Shown here one piece after another: positions 48,131 through 63,052 of a stretch of 64,000 nucleotides of DNA. This stretch comes from Tricholomella constricta (taxonomy: Eukaryota > Basidiomycota > Agaricomycetes > Agaricales > Lyophyllaceae), in NCBI GenBank assembly GCA_013368375.1, contig JAACJP010000037.1:248001-312000 (forward strand), written 5' to 3'. Numbering within the stretch: the stretch's first letter is position 1; every line of letters begins with the position of its first letter. A program made the translations under genes and the position numbers. The notes under the pieces were generated by a model. It ran no database searches. It was given only the letters and a program-made list of their open reading frames with translations, and was not told the origin of the DNA.

Positions 48131-48597
48131 TTAGTGAGCGTGGTTCTTGTGGTGCTCTGCTCGTCAATTCAGGACGCATACTGAAACCGCAGAAAGAGGC
48201 AAACGTACTCAAGTGCACTACAAGAGAAACGTTAGAGTTGATTTGGCAAGTTGAGGAAAAAATATAGGAACGCACTGTTGTAGTCTAGAGTGTAACCAAT
48301 ACCGAACAGGCCAACGATCAACGCAACGATAGGCTTCCCCGACGCGTTGTTTCCAGTGAAGAAGCGGCCTTTGATACCGCTCACGCGAGGCGTAGCCTGT
48401 CCTTTTGGTAGCTTGGAGTAGAACTCGACCAGAGGTCCGAGTCCAGTGCCAGATTCACCGGACTGCAAAAAAAGGAGAGAAAAGGCGTTATCTCCACGTA
48501 AAATTGAAGGAAAATTGAGACTTACGACGAGCTTGGGAGTGGCAATCTTTGGGGGGATGAGCCCTTGGAGCTGACGGCGGATGAGGGAGGCGTGCAT
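48131..48597 (-). CDS. ATP17: Mitochondrial ATP synthase subunit f, with 9-nt micro-exon
   Basis: Fo-sector inner-membrane subunit. Exons 48597-48526, 48462-48276, 48217-48209 (nine bases) and 48156-48131 join in phase to 97 aa. The N-terminus MHASLIRRQLQGLIPPKI leads into GLGPLVEFYSKLPKG, GIKGRFFTGNNASGKPIVAL and the membrane span IVGLFGIGYTLDYN. The micro-exon supplies the bases linking DYN to HL. The final exon gives the His/Lys-rich end HHKNHAH that is typical of fungal subunit f. Without the micro-exon and last exon the protein would run into unrelated sequence. The first intron is 63 nt; the others are shorter. Confidence 0.9.
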
Positions 48598-49571
48598 GAT
48601 GATGAGCTGGTGAAGGTTCGGGGTGAGTCGGAGAATATGGCAAGTGTTTACATAGGTTTGGTTTATGTGGCTAAACACTGATCGCCTAAGTTGAGCAATG
48701 GCCGCTGCAAGTCGTCCCTTCAGTCCACCGCGTTCTCCGTAATCCTAGCATCTGTCCGGACATTGGAATGGCCCATACTAGTGCGCAATGAACTGAGCTG
48801 CCCACAGTTCTTGTTATGTGCTAATTGCGTGTCAGTCCTCAAGAAACGGGGCTTTCGTAGTCGAATACGGCATTAAGAACGTTCGCGGGAGTATCAATAG
48901 ATGCTGTCGTTATCTGCTTGTCTCCAGATTCCTTGTCCATACGCCATACGATGATCCCATGGGAATCGGCCCAGAACTTATGCAGCCGTGCTCGTTTTTG
49001 CCCACACCCAAGTTCACCTCTCCGTTCATCTCTGGCATCTAATTCCGAGATGTCCAGAGAGAATTGGATCACACACTCTCATGTGAGCTCAGGTATTCTC
49101 AAACCTCATCTAACCTGAGCTTTACGTGTAGATATGGGTAAATGTGTGTCCCCCCTGTTCGAATTTCCTTAGTGGGACGATGTGGGTAAGAACTCAACAT
49201 TGCGAGTTCGACAGCTTCGAGACGAGGGAATTCCTTCAGTTCCTACTTGCACGGCTACCCGAGGTTACGAGGATTCCACGCTTGAATGGTCAGCTGTGTC
49301 GACTTTACCCACCTTCTGCCCTGGGCGCTTGGCAAGCGTGACCTTCCGACGCTGCGGTACTGTATGTGGGGAGGACGATCGAAGGGATCAGCGGATGATA
49401 TATGCCGGTGAGTTCTTTCCGGCAGAACAGCAGCTTCCATCTCTCATGCGTCATCGAAAAAGGCACGAAATCACATCATACATTCTGAAAATACAAGCGA
49501 TATTGGTATACAGTAAGGTACATACAAGAACACGGGTGGGTGGGTGGGGTCGTTGGGGTTAGGTCCGAAGG
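48598..49571. other. Spacer without a supported gene
   Basis: It contains the promoter of the subunit f gene and the 3' flank of the CGHF gene. A minus-strand frame at 48839-49072 (includes HGIIVWRMDKESGDK) looks protein-like but could not be extended or identified. Confidence 0.4.
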
Positions 49572-50017
49572 TCATGACGTGCGGTTTTGGCGTGCTGCTC
49601 GCTCCTGCGCCGTCTTACATTGGAAGCAGAAATCGTCGACGGCGTCAATGTCCTTCTCAACCTCTTCGCCGTATACCTGCACGACATGAGTAACTCGTCA
49701 GCTGAAAATTCGGAGGATCAATCGATCTGAGCGGACGTTAACACATCGGCAGTGCGGGGGTCTGCATTCCGGTGGGTGGAAGTAACTTCGTTCGCAACGA
49801 TATGAATTGCAGTCCATAATGGCGACAATCATGTGTCGTTGGAAGTGCTGTTAACAATGATCCTGTTCGTCAAGAGGCAGCGCCATATTTTTTTTTTAAA
49901 CTACACAAACCCCGCAGCTGTTCCAGCGTGTTCCTTCGCTGAAGTTGGTCAACGCTGATCAGCACGAGAGTAAGCCCCCTGCACAGACACAGTCACATAC
50001 GCAATTCGGCGGCACAT
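49572..50017 (-). CDS. Small Cys-rich CGHF-type protein
   Basis: Four exons (50017-50001, 49938-49911, 49847-49743, 49676-49572) join in phase to 84 aa. It starts [20 protein letters not shown] and continues with [23 protein letters not shown] and [20 protein letters not shown], then a short basic Gln/Arg tail. The CGH plus spaced C-x4-C, C-x3-C and C-x2-C pairs suggest a metal-binding or disulfide-rich fold. I recall such short CGHF proteins as common, uncharacterised families in mushroom genomes. No signal peptide, so it is probably intracellular. Exon 1 has only 17 coding bases, and the first intron (62 nt) has a TTGAC branch site before TTCAG. Confidence 0.7.
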
Positions 50018-51203
50018 GATATGCAAGGACGATGGGACAGGGAGGCGTAGTGTGGGGAGGGAGTATTGGAGTTGCAGGGGAGAACAGGATCTGGTCGGAG
50101 AGAGCCCGGGCTCCAAGCGGCGTTCTATTTATCCACTTTCCCCACATCTCAAGCTCGTGCAACATGCGGCCATATAATCGCAACTCGGACCCATCAGTAA
50201 CCACTTCTGTTCTAATAGTGCTGGGGTTGCGTGAGACGCTTGACCACATGTGCAAACGTTTCCTCGACCTCCGTTCCGATGTTGATTGGACGAAACGGCC
50301 ACATGTGATCAGGAGGGGGTGATTATATCCATCTAGCATCCATCAATCCTGGGTCTGCCAATGCTGGGCGTAAGCCCGAAATCCCGAACTCCAAGGCGAA
50401 CAAATGGCAGATATCGATGTATCCCTTGAATATCTATCTATCTCCTCGTGGATTGGACAGCCTCGGCCAAAGGATCAATTCCGCAGGATAAGCTGTAAAT
50501 AACGGAGAAGGTAGGTAGCAACGAGGCGTTCGCTTCTTCGCCATTGTACAAGACAAAAAAGATGATAAGGGTATGTTCCTAACATTGGAAATTTGTTCAC
50601 ATCCACCGCATACACATACGTCAAGATTAAGCTGGGTTTAAACTCCAGATTCGCGAGATGAATGTGCGAAGCGATGGGGATTTCCCTGGTCAACAATGAC
50701 GTTCGATAAAATATAGATACACGTGAAGGTCGTTCGCGTACATCTCATGATATCATGTTCCGAGACGCCGCTTTACTCGTAAAAGTGGAGAGATCTAGAT
50801 ATGGGCCACGAAGCTATAGATCAAAGAACGCTGTGGCGTTTCCACCATTCCCACATAGGACATCGATGGGTGTTATAGGCTTGTTGCGTATTAGTAGGCT
50901 CAGGGCCCCCTAGGCAGCTGTATACTTACCAAGATCGTACGATTGCACCACCCACGACGCACGTCCAACCCACGTCTGTCAGCGCTTTAACATCCCGCAA
51001 CATAAATGTACCGCAAGGGAACACACTGCCGACAAAGTCGGTGTGACCGAAGCATCTCTATATCACGAAACGACGAACTTCCGTCATGATGTCCTTTCCA
51101 TCCTTCGATCCTTCTAATCAGAAGATAATTACATGCGCTGATGCCTCCCAACATTATCCCTCGCCGCCGCTGAGGGTACATTTGTCCATGAAAGGCTCTT
51201 CTT
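50018..51203. other. Spacer upstream of the CGHF gene and downstream of PIG-T
   Basis: About 1.2 kb with only short ORFs. It includes the CGHF promoter and the PIG-T 3' UTR. No other element recognised. Confidence 0.45.
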
Positions 51204-53133
51204 TTATTCCTCTTTGCTGGACTCGATTTGGATTACGACGAACTTCCTCGTCAAGAGGTTGAACACGCTACCGAATATGAAAGCAATGAGCGAGCAGGTG
51301 AAGATGATTACATTGTAGGGCATGCTAAAATCCGGTGTAGCCAGGTCGACCAGAAGGGCGGGGGTATAGATTCGCTTGTGCGTGGGATATGACAGGGAAA
51401 CGTTGTGGCTGGGCTCGAACGGGGTGAGAATCGCGGGAGGTAAATCCCAGCCGCGCTGAGCGTCCGGAGGATGTTCGGTGTACCGAAGGAAGGCCTTGGC
51501 AACATCTATGGTAAGATGCAGAGTGCCACCTGGCGGAATTGCAAGAACACATTGGAAAGTGGCAGGTCGAGCATGTGGTACAGCTGGGATATACGACATT
51601 TCAGACATGGCATCGTCTAGAAGTGGAGTCAGTCACCGGCATGGAAAAAATAGAGAAAAGTACAGACTGCGAAGAAGTCCGTTGATGTGAATTTTGAGCG
51701 TGTGTAGATAGAATTGAATCAACCAAGGCATCGTCTCCAGGTAGACTACATGCAGGGCCTCGCCGCGATGATTACTCAAGACAAGTGATAGCTGACCGCG
51801 AGCCTGGCTAGACCCTCGTAGAGTTCTCTGGACGGATAATGTGGTCAAAGGTGAATCGAAACCGGCAGCTGCGCAATGATGAGAACACGTTGGACGCGAA
51901 TCGAAGAAAAGAGCACTTACGGTACTCGAAATCTCCATCCCATTGCAGATTGATGTCAAGAGGTTTGGCCGCTAATATAAAAGGTAAGACCGTGAGCCCA
52001 GAGGAGAAGACCGGGACCCACCGATCGCAACATCAAAGTTAGCGTGACCTTTCGCGACCGAGGTGGATTCGGGATTTATATTGTACGTCCCAAAAGTGGG
52101 TAGCGTCACCTCAACATGACTTGATTGCGCAACAGGGCATGTTCTGTCGATTGTACGGTCAAAAAGGGTCCGGAAAGACCAATCTAAGATTATATGATGA
52201 ATACATGAACGCCTCTATGACCTTGATTCTCGGAAAAACTTGCCTTGCTTCTTACTCAGAGAAAGACGCAAAGGATCCGATACAGACTGGAACGACAGCC
52301 GTACCTCGACGCCTTCGTCCTCGCGCCACAATACATGGACGCTCATTCCGTGCCAATCGGCGTCAAAGAGGCGGTGCGGATTGAGCAAACTCGCAATTCC
52401 AGACAAGGACTTGCATGGTAGGAGTTTGAGAAAGGGGGTCAAGTTCTCCGTGCAGACGTGTTCCGAAGGAAGCGATGCGTGTCGTATCTGGTGTGGTATT
52501 CCCCAATCGGGCAGGTCTCCTTCTGGCTTGAATGACCGTGCGGGCGAAGTAGTTCGTTGTTCATCCAGCGAGCCAAGAGAGGCACAGAACAGCCCAGCGA
52601 GTGCGTTTCGAAGACCTTCCCAGCGGTCGTCGATACTTCAGACGTGTATGTGTTTGAAGATTCGGGACTCCGATGTTGTTCAGGTACATACCTCGATTGA
52701 GCCCCATCTCCCATCCAAGCCCATAGTTCTGCACCGGTTCCCACCCCAGGTTCCTCTGGATACCCCCAGCGATCGTAATTCCAATTACCAGCGTTCAATG
52801 TAAGGTGCAGCTCAGTCACAGCGTACTCTCGCAAGATTTGGCCTAGAGCTAATGGAAAGACAGTATAGTGTTGGGCTATTGAAGACTCAGGATCAGAAAT
52901 TGATACACCCCACGCAAGGAAGACTCACAAACGTCATCTACCCCCAGAGTTCGAGGGTCCCTCGGTGACTCGCCCTTCAGTAGGGTTTTGAAAGTGAACT
53001 TGGATACAACCTTGCCGTCACGCAAGGATTTAATCGTGAGCTTCTCATCAAATTGTTCACCTTCGCAGCTCGCGAGTGACGAGTGCCACAGAGAGATAAC
53101 GAGGAGAGCTCTGGCTATCCAGCCAGGTCGCAT
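51204..53133 (-). CDS. GPI16: GPI transamidase subunit PIG-T (Gpi16)
   Basis: ER-membrane subunit of the complex that attaches GPI anchors to proteins. The start at 53133 gives a signal peptide (MRPGWIARALLVISLWHS), then EQFDEKLTIKSLRDGKV and SKFTFKT. The next exons carry ELHLTLNAGNWNYDRWGYP, WRGLRNALAGLFCASL and SGIASLLNPHRLFDADWHGM, all family hallmarks. Further on, LTTLSVQRTLRGSSQARGQL and VVYLETMPWLIQFYLHTLKI match the conserved late domain. A single membrane span near the end (MPYNVIIFTCSLIAFIFGSV) is followed by FNLLTRKFV and a short cytosolic tail. Several small introns; stop at 51204. Confidence 0.92.
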
Positions 53134-53539
53134 TCGTGGATAATATAGAGACCAAGTCGGCGAGGTGACTGTCGGAGCATCTGGCGGAGTTCAATGCGAG
53201 CCTTCCTCCTTTTGGTAATTAAGGCTAATCACGATTCAGCGTTCATTTTTTCAGCGACGCGTCAAACTGTCTGGCGCTGGATACGCTTTCTCTTCAAAGG
53301 ACACCATTGAATTGTCGAAACCAAAGAGGGCAACGAATTAAAAGTCTATCTGTCCTATATCATTGATTTTATCATAGAATCAGCTTTTGGCTCTCAAATT
53401 ATCTCTTATCTCCCATTGAGGTTCGTATCTTCTCTGTGGACGAGTGATACTGGCTTATCGGAGAGATAACTGACCGATTGTCCTTGACAGGAAGCTTGGT
53501 CGTGCATACGCCTTCGTGATTTATCCCTAACAAGCAGAC
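53134..53539. promoter_or_regulatory. Divergent promoter region, PIG-T and AFG2
   Basis: A 406-bp spacer between two opposing start codons, AT-rich near 53320-53400. No defined TATA box or other site was identified. Confidence 0.5.
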
Positions 53540-56622
<3,083 letters not shown>

Positions 56623-56938
56623 ATATGACATAGCCAAGGATTTTCACTAGCTCTTCCATATTTCTTCTGTCCATATCTGAGATGATTGAAAGGATCAGTA
56701 GAATTACATTTACCTCTCACTCCATGGCGCTTGTGGCAACTCGTACTTACTGCCATCGGTGTGCGCATAAAGTGTTACAAGGATCGACTTCTTTGATTCG
56801 TTAGAATATCGGTGCGTTCCCCAACTCCATGCCATAGATATGATTGAAATACACAGTTCCACTCTCCTCATCTGACAGGCCTCCCTGATTGAGCTAATGA
56901 ATTGTAAATACCAATGAGCGCAGCCCCACTGGCAGCAT

Positions 56939-58375
56939 CACACGGTCAAAGTCTTCGAAAACCACCGCACAGTCTGCTCGAACGCCTTCTCATAAGCTTC
57001 CCTCATCTCCTTCACCGCCAAATCCGGGCGACATGCGAATCCATGCGTAGTTCCTAGCGTCACCCAAGGACGAAGAAAGACGTTGTTCCATATACATATA
57101 CGAAGGAGGGAGGGCATAGATTCAAACTAACCTCTGTATTCCTCAAACTCATAATCAATCCCCTTCTCCGTGCCTTTCCTCCTCCGAAACGTAGCCTCGG
57201 CTTTCATACGCCGGGATTTGCTGAAGAACTTGTCCTCTGTACATGTGGCGGCAACAATGTATTCCAATAATCATCAATCATCGTCAGAAAAATCCGGGAG
57301 CTTTTTAAATATCATCCGGAATTAGGACGTACCGTCAGCGCATACCCAAGCTGAAGGAACCTGCCGCAGGGTCAGTTTTGGTAGGGCCTTCAGCATGACA
57401 TGGCCAAACGAAAAGAAAAGAAAAGGGAAAGGGAAAGGTATTTGGAAACAGACCTTGATAGCCTTCAGTTCCGGTAGCCGGAACCTCCCAGGGTGGCAGA
57501 TGACCACGCTCTGGATCCATTCAGTAGACGCTAAGCGTATAGCAGTCGATCCTCCAGCGCAGTACCTGATCCCACTTTTGTTAAAAAGTTCCTCCGAGAG
57601 GGCAATGCATCAAGCTAGCTATAGCCGCGACGCATAAATTGAAATACGTACCCAACAGCCCCAATCTTCACATAATCCTTCTCCTCCTGCAACGCCTTGA
57701 TGAACTAAAAAAAACAATCTCCCGTCAGATTGATTTCTATAGAAGAGGAAATTGCCTTTTCGAATAAACCTTAGATAGCCTCGCATCGACGACCGTCCGT
57801 CTGTTCTTGATCATAACCATAGGGATTTTTGGGAGGAGCCGCAGTTTGGCCTTGGCTTTGGCCCAGACACAGGCTTCGCCCAGGGCTGTGCGCCGCAACC
57901 CAGGTCCAGGTCCAGGTCCAGGTCGTGCTCGTGTTCGTATTCGTGGTGGGTACACGTCCAGCGGAGGCCCTGCCGCAACGACGACCATTTTCATTTTTTT
58001 TCCCCTTCAGAAAAACGAAGGCGACGGGGAGAAGAGGGTGGGTGTGGCGTTACCTTGGAAGTACTCAGGCACCCACACGTCACAGTCGAGCCTCAAGGCT
58101 AGGTTATCAGCCAGGATCCGCGCGTGCAGGCGCCCCCCGTGCTGGTGCCGGTAGTGGTGGTCCGTTAATAGTAGGATGGCGCGTTCAGGGGGGGGCTCTT
58201 CTTCGTTTTCGTCATCTTCTTTGTGTTTGTGTTTGTGTTTGGTGGCGCTGGCGATGCCGATGTTTGGGGAGGGTGCAAAGTAGGCCCCGTGCGTGCTGAT
58301 GTATCCCTTGGGCTCGCACTGCGCCAGGCTATTATGGCTATGGCTATGTGAGGTGCAGCTGCTTGAGCTCTTCAT
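56939..58375 (-). CDS. Dienelactone hydrolase family protein
   Basis: Alpha/beta-hydrolase of the dienelactone hydrolase family, hydrolysing lactone or ester substrates. Exact substrate unknown. The start at 58375 gives a His/Ser-rich N-tail (MKSSSSCTSHSHSHNS). Then come GAYFAP, RAILLLTDHHYRHQHGGR and LALRLDCDVWVPEYFQG. The nucleophile Cys lies in GAVGYCAGGSTAIRLAS, the Asp in WVCADEDKFFSKSRRMKAE and the His in YRGTTHGFACRPD, all across introns. A Pro-Gly run is encoded by repeated CAGGTC units near 57900-57930. Two His/Lys- and Glu-rich inserts (KHKHKHKEDDENEEE) are unusual for the family. The end coordinate is accurate to within one base. Confidence 0.85.
57897..57929 (-). repeat. Coding CAGGTC-type repeat (Pro-Gly run) in dienelactone hydrolase
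   Basis: Consecutive CCAGGT hexamers on the plus strand read as alternating Gly-Pro on the coding strand. Positions are approximate to a few bases. Confidence 0.7.
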
Positions 58376-59918
58376 CGTACTAGGCTCGGGCTACCGCTGC
58401 GGTTTGGCAGGGTGTATGTGTAGGAGTATTTGGGGGGGATAAGCAAAAGGATGCGTGGGCGGGCGCCTTTGATCTGGGTTCGAGCTCGGGTTTGGGTTTT
58501 GGGGTTTTTGGAGGGAGGGAGGCGCCTACCTGATATTCCACGAGGTCTGCTTGGGCGCTGTTCACGTCCGAGTCACACGCAGCGCCCGCGGCCGTTCCAC
58601 ATGCACATGCACACGTACACGCGGTACCTCTACCTCTGCGTCTACGTCTGCGGGGGCACTGGCAGGTCGGCAAGTACGAGGGATATCGACCATCAATCGT
58701 TAAGGCATCCCGTTGGACTTATAGTACTTACTTACGATGACAACGATGACTCAATGATTGGGGCCCTGTACATGTCAGATTTTCCAGGTTCTGGAACCGA
58801 GTATGCGCGCATCCTTGACTGCGGTGGTTACCGGCATGTCTTGCTGCTGGGTTCTCTACAGGTCAAGAGCATGTGGATTATGGATTAATTGCTCAGACGA
58901 CCCTTGAGCGCATCGCCTGGGCCCAAAGAACCTGTACAGCTTCATCGCAATTCCGGCGAACAGCCTCAGTGTGGTACATACAACGTTGACGGAGGAGCGG
59001 CGGCGGAGTCCCTGGATGGCTGTGTCAAGCAGTGGTCGACAGTCGTGATCGGATATAGCTAGCGTTGGGTAACGTAGCGTGCGGTACGAAGATGGTATTC
59101 TGCGGAGGAAGGGCGCACTCGATGGCCGTGTCACCGTGCCGCCAAGGCTGATGGAATGACAGTTCAGGGTAGGCCTTCTCGTGTTGACATCCGAATTGCT
59201 TGTCTTCAGGGTACTTATTACCGCGACATCGACGAGAAAGTAAGGTACGCGAACGATGAGGGAGTTCAGGACTCGGAGGATGACATGTCAGGTTCTGGCA
59301 TTCAAAAAGCCGGACCGGGTCCTTGAATCTAAATGTCAGAATTAAATTTCCATTCCATTCCGAATGCAGTTTTTCGTGCCCAGCAGTGCGCAGTGAACAC
59401 CGGAACGGGACAGAACTGGAGTCATGATCATGATCAAGAAGTGTGCGCCAAAGAAGGCTGAGCATAGCTTAACGAGAGGACCTCCCAATCCTCTCGCTCA
59501 AATGAGTCGATAATTTCTGACACAAGCGCTCCTCGTGTATTCGAGCCGAGGCCCCAGCCCCAGCCCCAGCCGTACTGGCACACAAGACCAGTATGCGACA
59601 CGATGAGTCGTCCAGCGGGGGTTCAGAAACCAATTCTGATCTCAGCTCGATCGTACGTGGGCGCACGCCAATAATCTGCGCGTTGCGGGATGTCCGGGAC
59701 GGCGCGAAGGTAGCGCTTAAATATGGCATGGAACGTACTCTGGTGGATTTTGATTCCAGCCCTCGAGCTCATCTATTGTGTCAGTTAGGGTTCACACGCG
59801 TACGCAGAATTGCGTGAATAGAGATGATGCAAACTCGAAGTACCTGATTTTGGCACGTGACCATGACGCGACGTACCAAAATTTTAGGATCGGAAAAAGT
59901 TGGGTTGGCAGCTGCGTT
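58376..59918. other. 1.5 kb spacer between divergent genes
   Basis: Promoters of the dienelactone hydrolase and TypA genes lie here. ORFs at 58430-58888 (plus) and 59025-59465 (minus) show no known motif. No gene is supported. Confidence 0.4.
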
Positions 59919-62322
59919 ATGCTGACATCCATCGTCCGTTCACGACCATGGAGCTTCATCCCTTCAGCGTCTGCCCGCCTCTCCCTCACCACCGTTCCAC
60001 GTTCCGCACGGCCCTTCTCCTCGTCCATGCTCCCCACCGAGAAAATTAGAAACATCGCTATCATCGCTCACGGTACGTACGCGTCAGGTCATATTCAAAT
60101 GCCTTCTAACCATTCCTCCAGTCGACCACGGCAAAACGACATTGGTGGACCAGCTCTTGCGGCAGTCCGGTACCATCAAACAGCTCTCCGCCACCGAGCA
60201 GGTACAGTACACCCCAAGTTCAACTCCGGCCACAAGCACCACCACCGCAGACAGCGTTATCGACAACGGGTTCATCACCCGGGTAATGGACTCCAACGAC
60301 CTCGAGCGCGAACGCGGCATCACCATCCTGTCCAAATGCACGAGCGTGAACTACAACGGGAACCTCATCAACATCGTCGACACCCCGGGCCACGCCGACT
60401 TTGGAGGCGAGGTCGAACGTATCTTGAGCATGGTCGATGGTGTCGCCTTGGTTGTGGATGCTACGGAGGGACCCATGACCCAGACCCGGTTCGTCCTAGG
60501 CAAGGCTCTGAAGCGCGGTCTAAAGTGAGCATCTATCCTATCCTATCTAGCCCTCTGACTTTCACATCTAACGCGTATCAAGGCCCCTCGTCGTACTGAA
60601 CAAGGCCGACCGTCCCACCGCGCGTCCAGCACAGGTGGAGAGCGACCTCTTCGACCTCTTCGCGACATTGGGCGCCACGGACGAGCAAGTCGAGTACCCC
60701 CTCCTCTACGCCTCCGCAAAGCAGGGCTGGGCCCAGGACACCCCGCCCACGCCCTCCACAACCGAAGTGATCCCCACCAACACCGACATGACGCCCCTGT
60801 TCGACCTCATCCTCTCCCACGTCGGCCCGCCCGCGCACCTCGACCGCACACAGCCGTTCTCGATGCTGACGGTGCAGATCGAGAGCGACCCGTACGTGGG
60901 CATGCTCTACCTCGGCCGCATCCACAGCGGGGTCCTCCGCGTCGGGGACAGCGTGTGGGCCATCGATGCGGAGGGGAATAAGGTGGGGGATGGGAAGGTC
61001 AAGAAGATTTATGGAAGGAAGGGCTTGGAGAGGGTGGAGAAGGACGTTGCGGGCGCTGGTGAGATTATTAGCATTGCTGGGATCAAGAATGGGGGTATCA
61101 ATATCACGCTCGTGCACCCCGAGGGATGGAGCGAAGGCGGGCCCAAGCCCTTACCCGTGAGTCCCCCCCCCCACCTTCCCCAAGCAGCTCATCTGATACA
61201 ACAGCCGCCGCCGCCGCCGCCGCGCAGTCCTCGCCCATAGACCCACCCACGATCTCCATCTTCGTGCACGCCAACGACTCCCCGCTCGCAGGGCAGGAAG
61301 GCACCAAGCTCACTTCACAGCTGATCCGGGAGCGCATATACAAAGAAGCAGAGACCAACGTCGCCCTCACCGTGCTCCCCGGCCCCACGTCCGAGTCGCT
61401 CGAGCTGCGCGGGCGCGGCGTCCTCCACCTCGGTGTCCTCCTCGAGACCCTCCGGCGCGAGGGCTTCGAGCTGGGCGTGGGCCCGCCCAAGGCTGTCATG
61501 ATCCCCGACCCGAATGTGGGGGGGCCCGGGGAACAGAAGAGGATGCTAGAGCCGATCGAGGAGTGCACGGTGCTGGTGAAGGAGCAGTATGCGGGGTCGG
61601 TGGTGCAGAAATTGACGATGCGCAAGGGGGAGATGATCAGCTATGATGCGGAGGAGGACGGCTGGGTCAGGGTGGTCATGGAGATTCCTGCCCGCGGACT
61701 CATTGGGTATATGTCTGGGGAGTTTAAGAATGATGTGCATGGCGAAGGGTGAGTGTTGCGCCTTCTCTCTCCATCCATGGATGTGGATGTGCTGAAAAGA
61801 GGGGTAGGACGATCAACCATATTTTCAAGGCGTATGAACCGTATCGGGGCGCGATTGATACGGGCAGGAACGGGGCGCTCATCTCGATGGCGTCGGGCGA
61901 GCCGTCCGGGTACGCTATCGCGCCTCTCCAAGCGCGCGGGACCATGTTCATCCATCCCTCCGGGCAAGGTACTTCACCCCCTCCCATCCCCCCCCCTCTC
62001 TCTCTCTCTCTCTCTTTTACTGATAAAAACGCGTCGCGAAACAGTATACCCCGGAATGGTGATCGGCGAATCCTCCAAATCGCAAGACCTGTACGTGAAC
62101 CCGTGCCTCAAGAAGCAGCTCACCAACATCCGGGCCGCGGCGGCGGACGAGAAGATCGTGCTGTCCTCCCCGCGCGTCATGTCCCTCGAGGAGCACCTCG
62201 CGTATATGGCGGATGATGAGCTGGTGGAGATCACGCCTGGGAGCGTGAGGCTGAGGAAGGTGGTGCTGGATGGGAAGAGGAGGATGGCGGGGTTGAAGGG
62301 GGGGAAGAAGAAGGGGACGTAG
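59919..62322 (+). CDS. TypA/BipA-like translational GTPase, likely mitochondrial
   Basis: EF-G-like GTPase that binds ribosomes. The first 30 residues from ATG 59919 ([20 protein letters not shown], then RSARPFSS) are rich in Arg and Ser without acids, like a mitochondrial presequence. An internal Met (MLPTEKIRN) would give a cytosolic form. GTPase motifs are G1 [10 protein letters not shown] (split by an intron), RERGIT, G3 [14 protein letters not shown], and G4 LNKAD. Domain II and the TypA-specific C-terminal part include [61 protein letters not shown] and [11 protein letters not shown]. The protein ends with a basic Gly/Lys tail. A low-complexity Ser/Thr insert follows the first GTPase motif. 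BipA is usual in bacteria and plastids; fungal copies are known but less studied. Confidence 0.9.
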
Positions 62323-63052
62323 GCCGTGACATTAGACTAGTTGAGAGTAATATATAGAGATTTATGTAGATGCACTTGTAGTATACCAGACATATGCCGC
62401 ACGGCGATAATACGCAAACCACCCCACCTTTTTTTCGTTTGCGCAGACGTCAACTGCATGGAAATAATATATATGCGATTCCCTCCCCAGCTCAGCGTTC
62501 AACGTTCAACGTTCGACGTCCGACGTCCAACTCTCGACCGATGACAGCTGTGGAGTAGAAGACTTGGTCATATGCATAAAGGCAAGATGATTGGAAAAGC
62601 CAAAGCCACATCGACCGACTGGGATTTGGAGATCACAAGACCACTGGCAGGCAAGTAGCGCTTTCAACTTTGGAACAGCCGTGTTTAGAGCTACTCAAGT
62701 GCTCAAGCTTCAAAGCTTCAAGAGTCAAGGACGCGACTACCAAGCGAGTACCCTCCTGTAACCGTAACTGCTCTGACACCCTCTAGAAACGGCGCTGGCC
62801 ACCATTCTAATTTCTCAGGATCTTCTCTTTACCCTCCCGGTCCGGGAATACTTTTCTCAGGAGGCTGCAGCCGCCGATGGCCAGTTTGAAATGTTCTAAT
62901 TCCAAACAACTTGGGAGCTCCGAGCCATGCGATCACCATCAATCATGATCATGCTTCCAGATCCCAGGTCATGCCAACCCCTCTCTCACTGACAATGTCA
63001 ATGTCAATGCATATGTAGTACGTCTCCATTTGATCCTTCCTTCCTTCCGCCA
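62323..63052. other. Spacer upstream of the TPP enzyme
   Basis: Contains short direct repeats of GTTCAACGTTCGACGTCCGAC-like sequence near 62490-62530. Otherwise nothing recognised. Confidence 0.5.

Noticed and set aside
48839..49072. Minus-strand protein-like frame with HGIIVWRMDKESGDK
   Set aside because: No ATG-initiated frame, no extendable exon chain and no family recognised.
49979..50000. A 22-nt intron in the CGHF gene (GTATGT...GTGCAG)
   Set aside because: Far below the minimum intron size in this window; using the later TTCAG acceptor gives a 62-nt intron and the family-like MCRRIAEG start.
58430..58888. 152-codon plus-strand ORF between the dienelactone hydrolase and TypA genes
   Set aside because: Low-complexity Arg/His-rich translation without motif or splice support.
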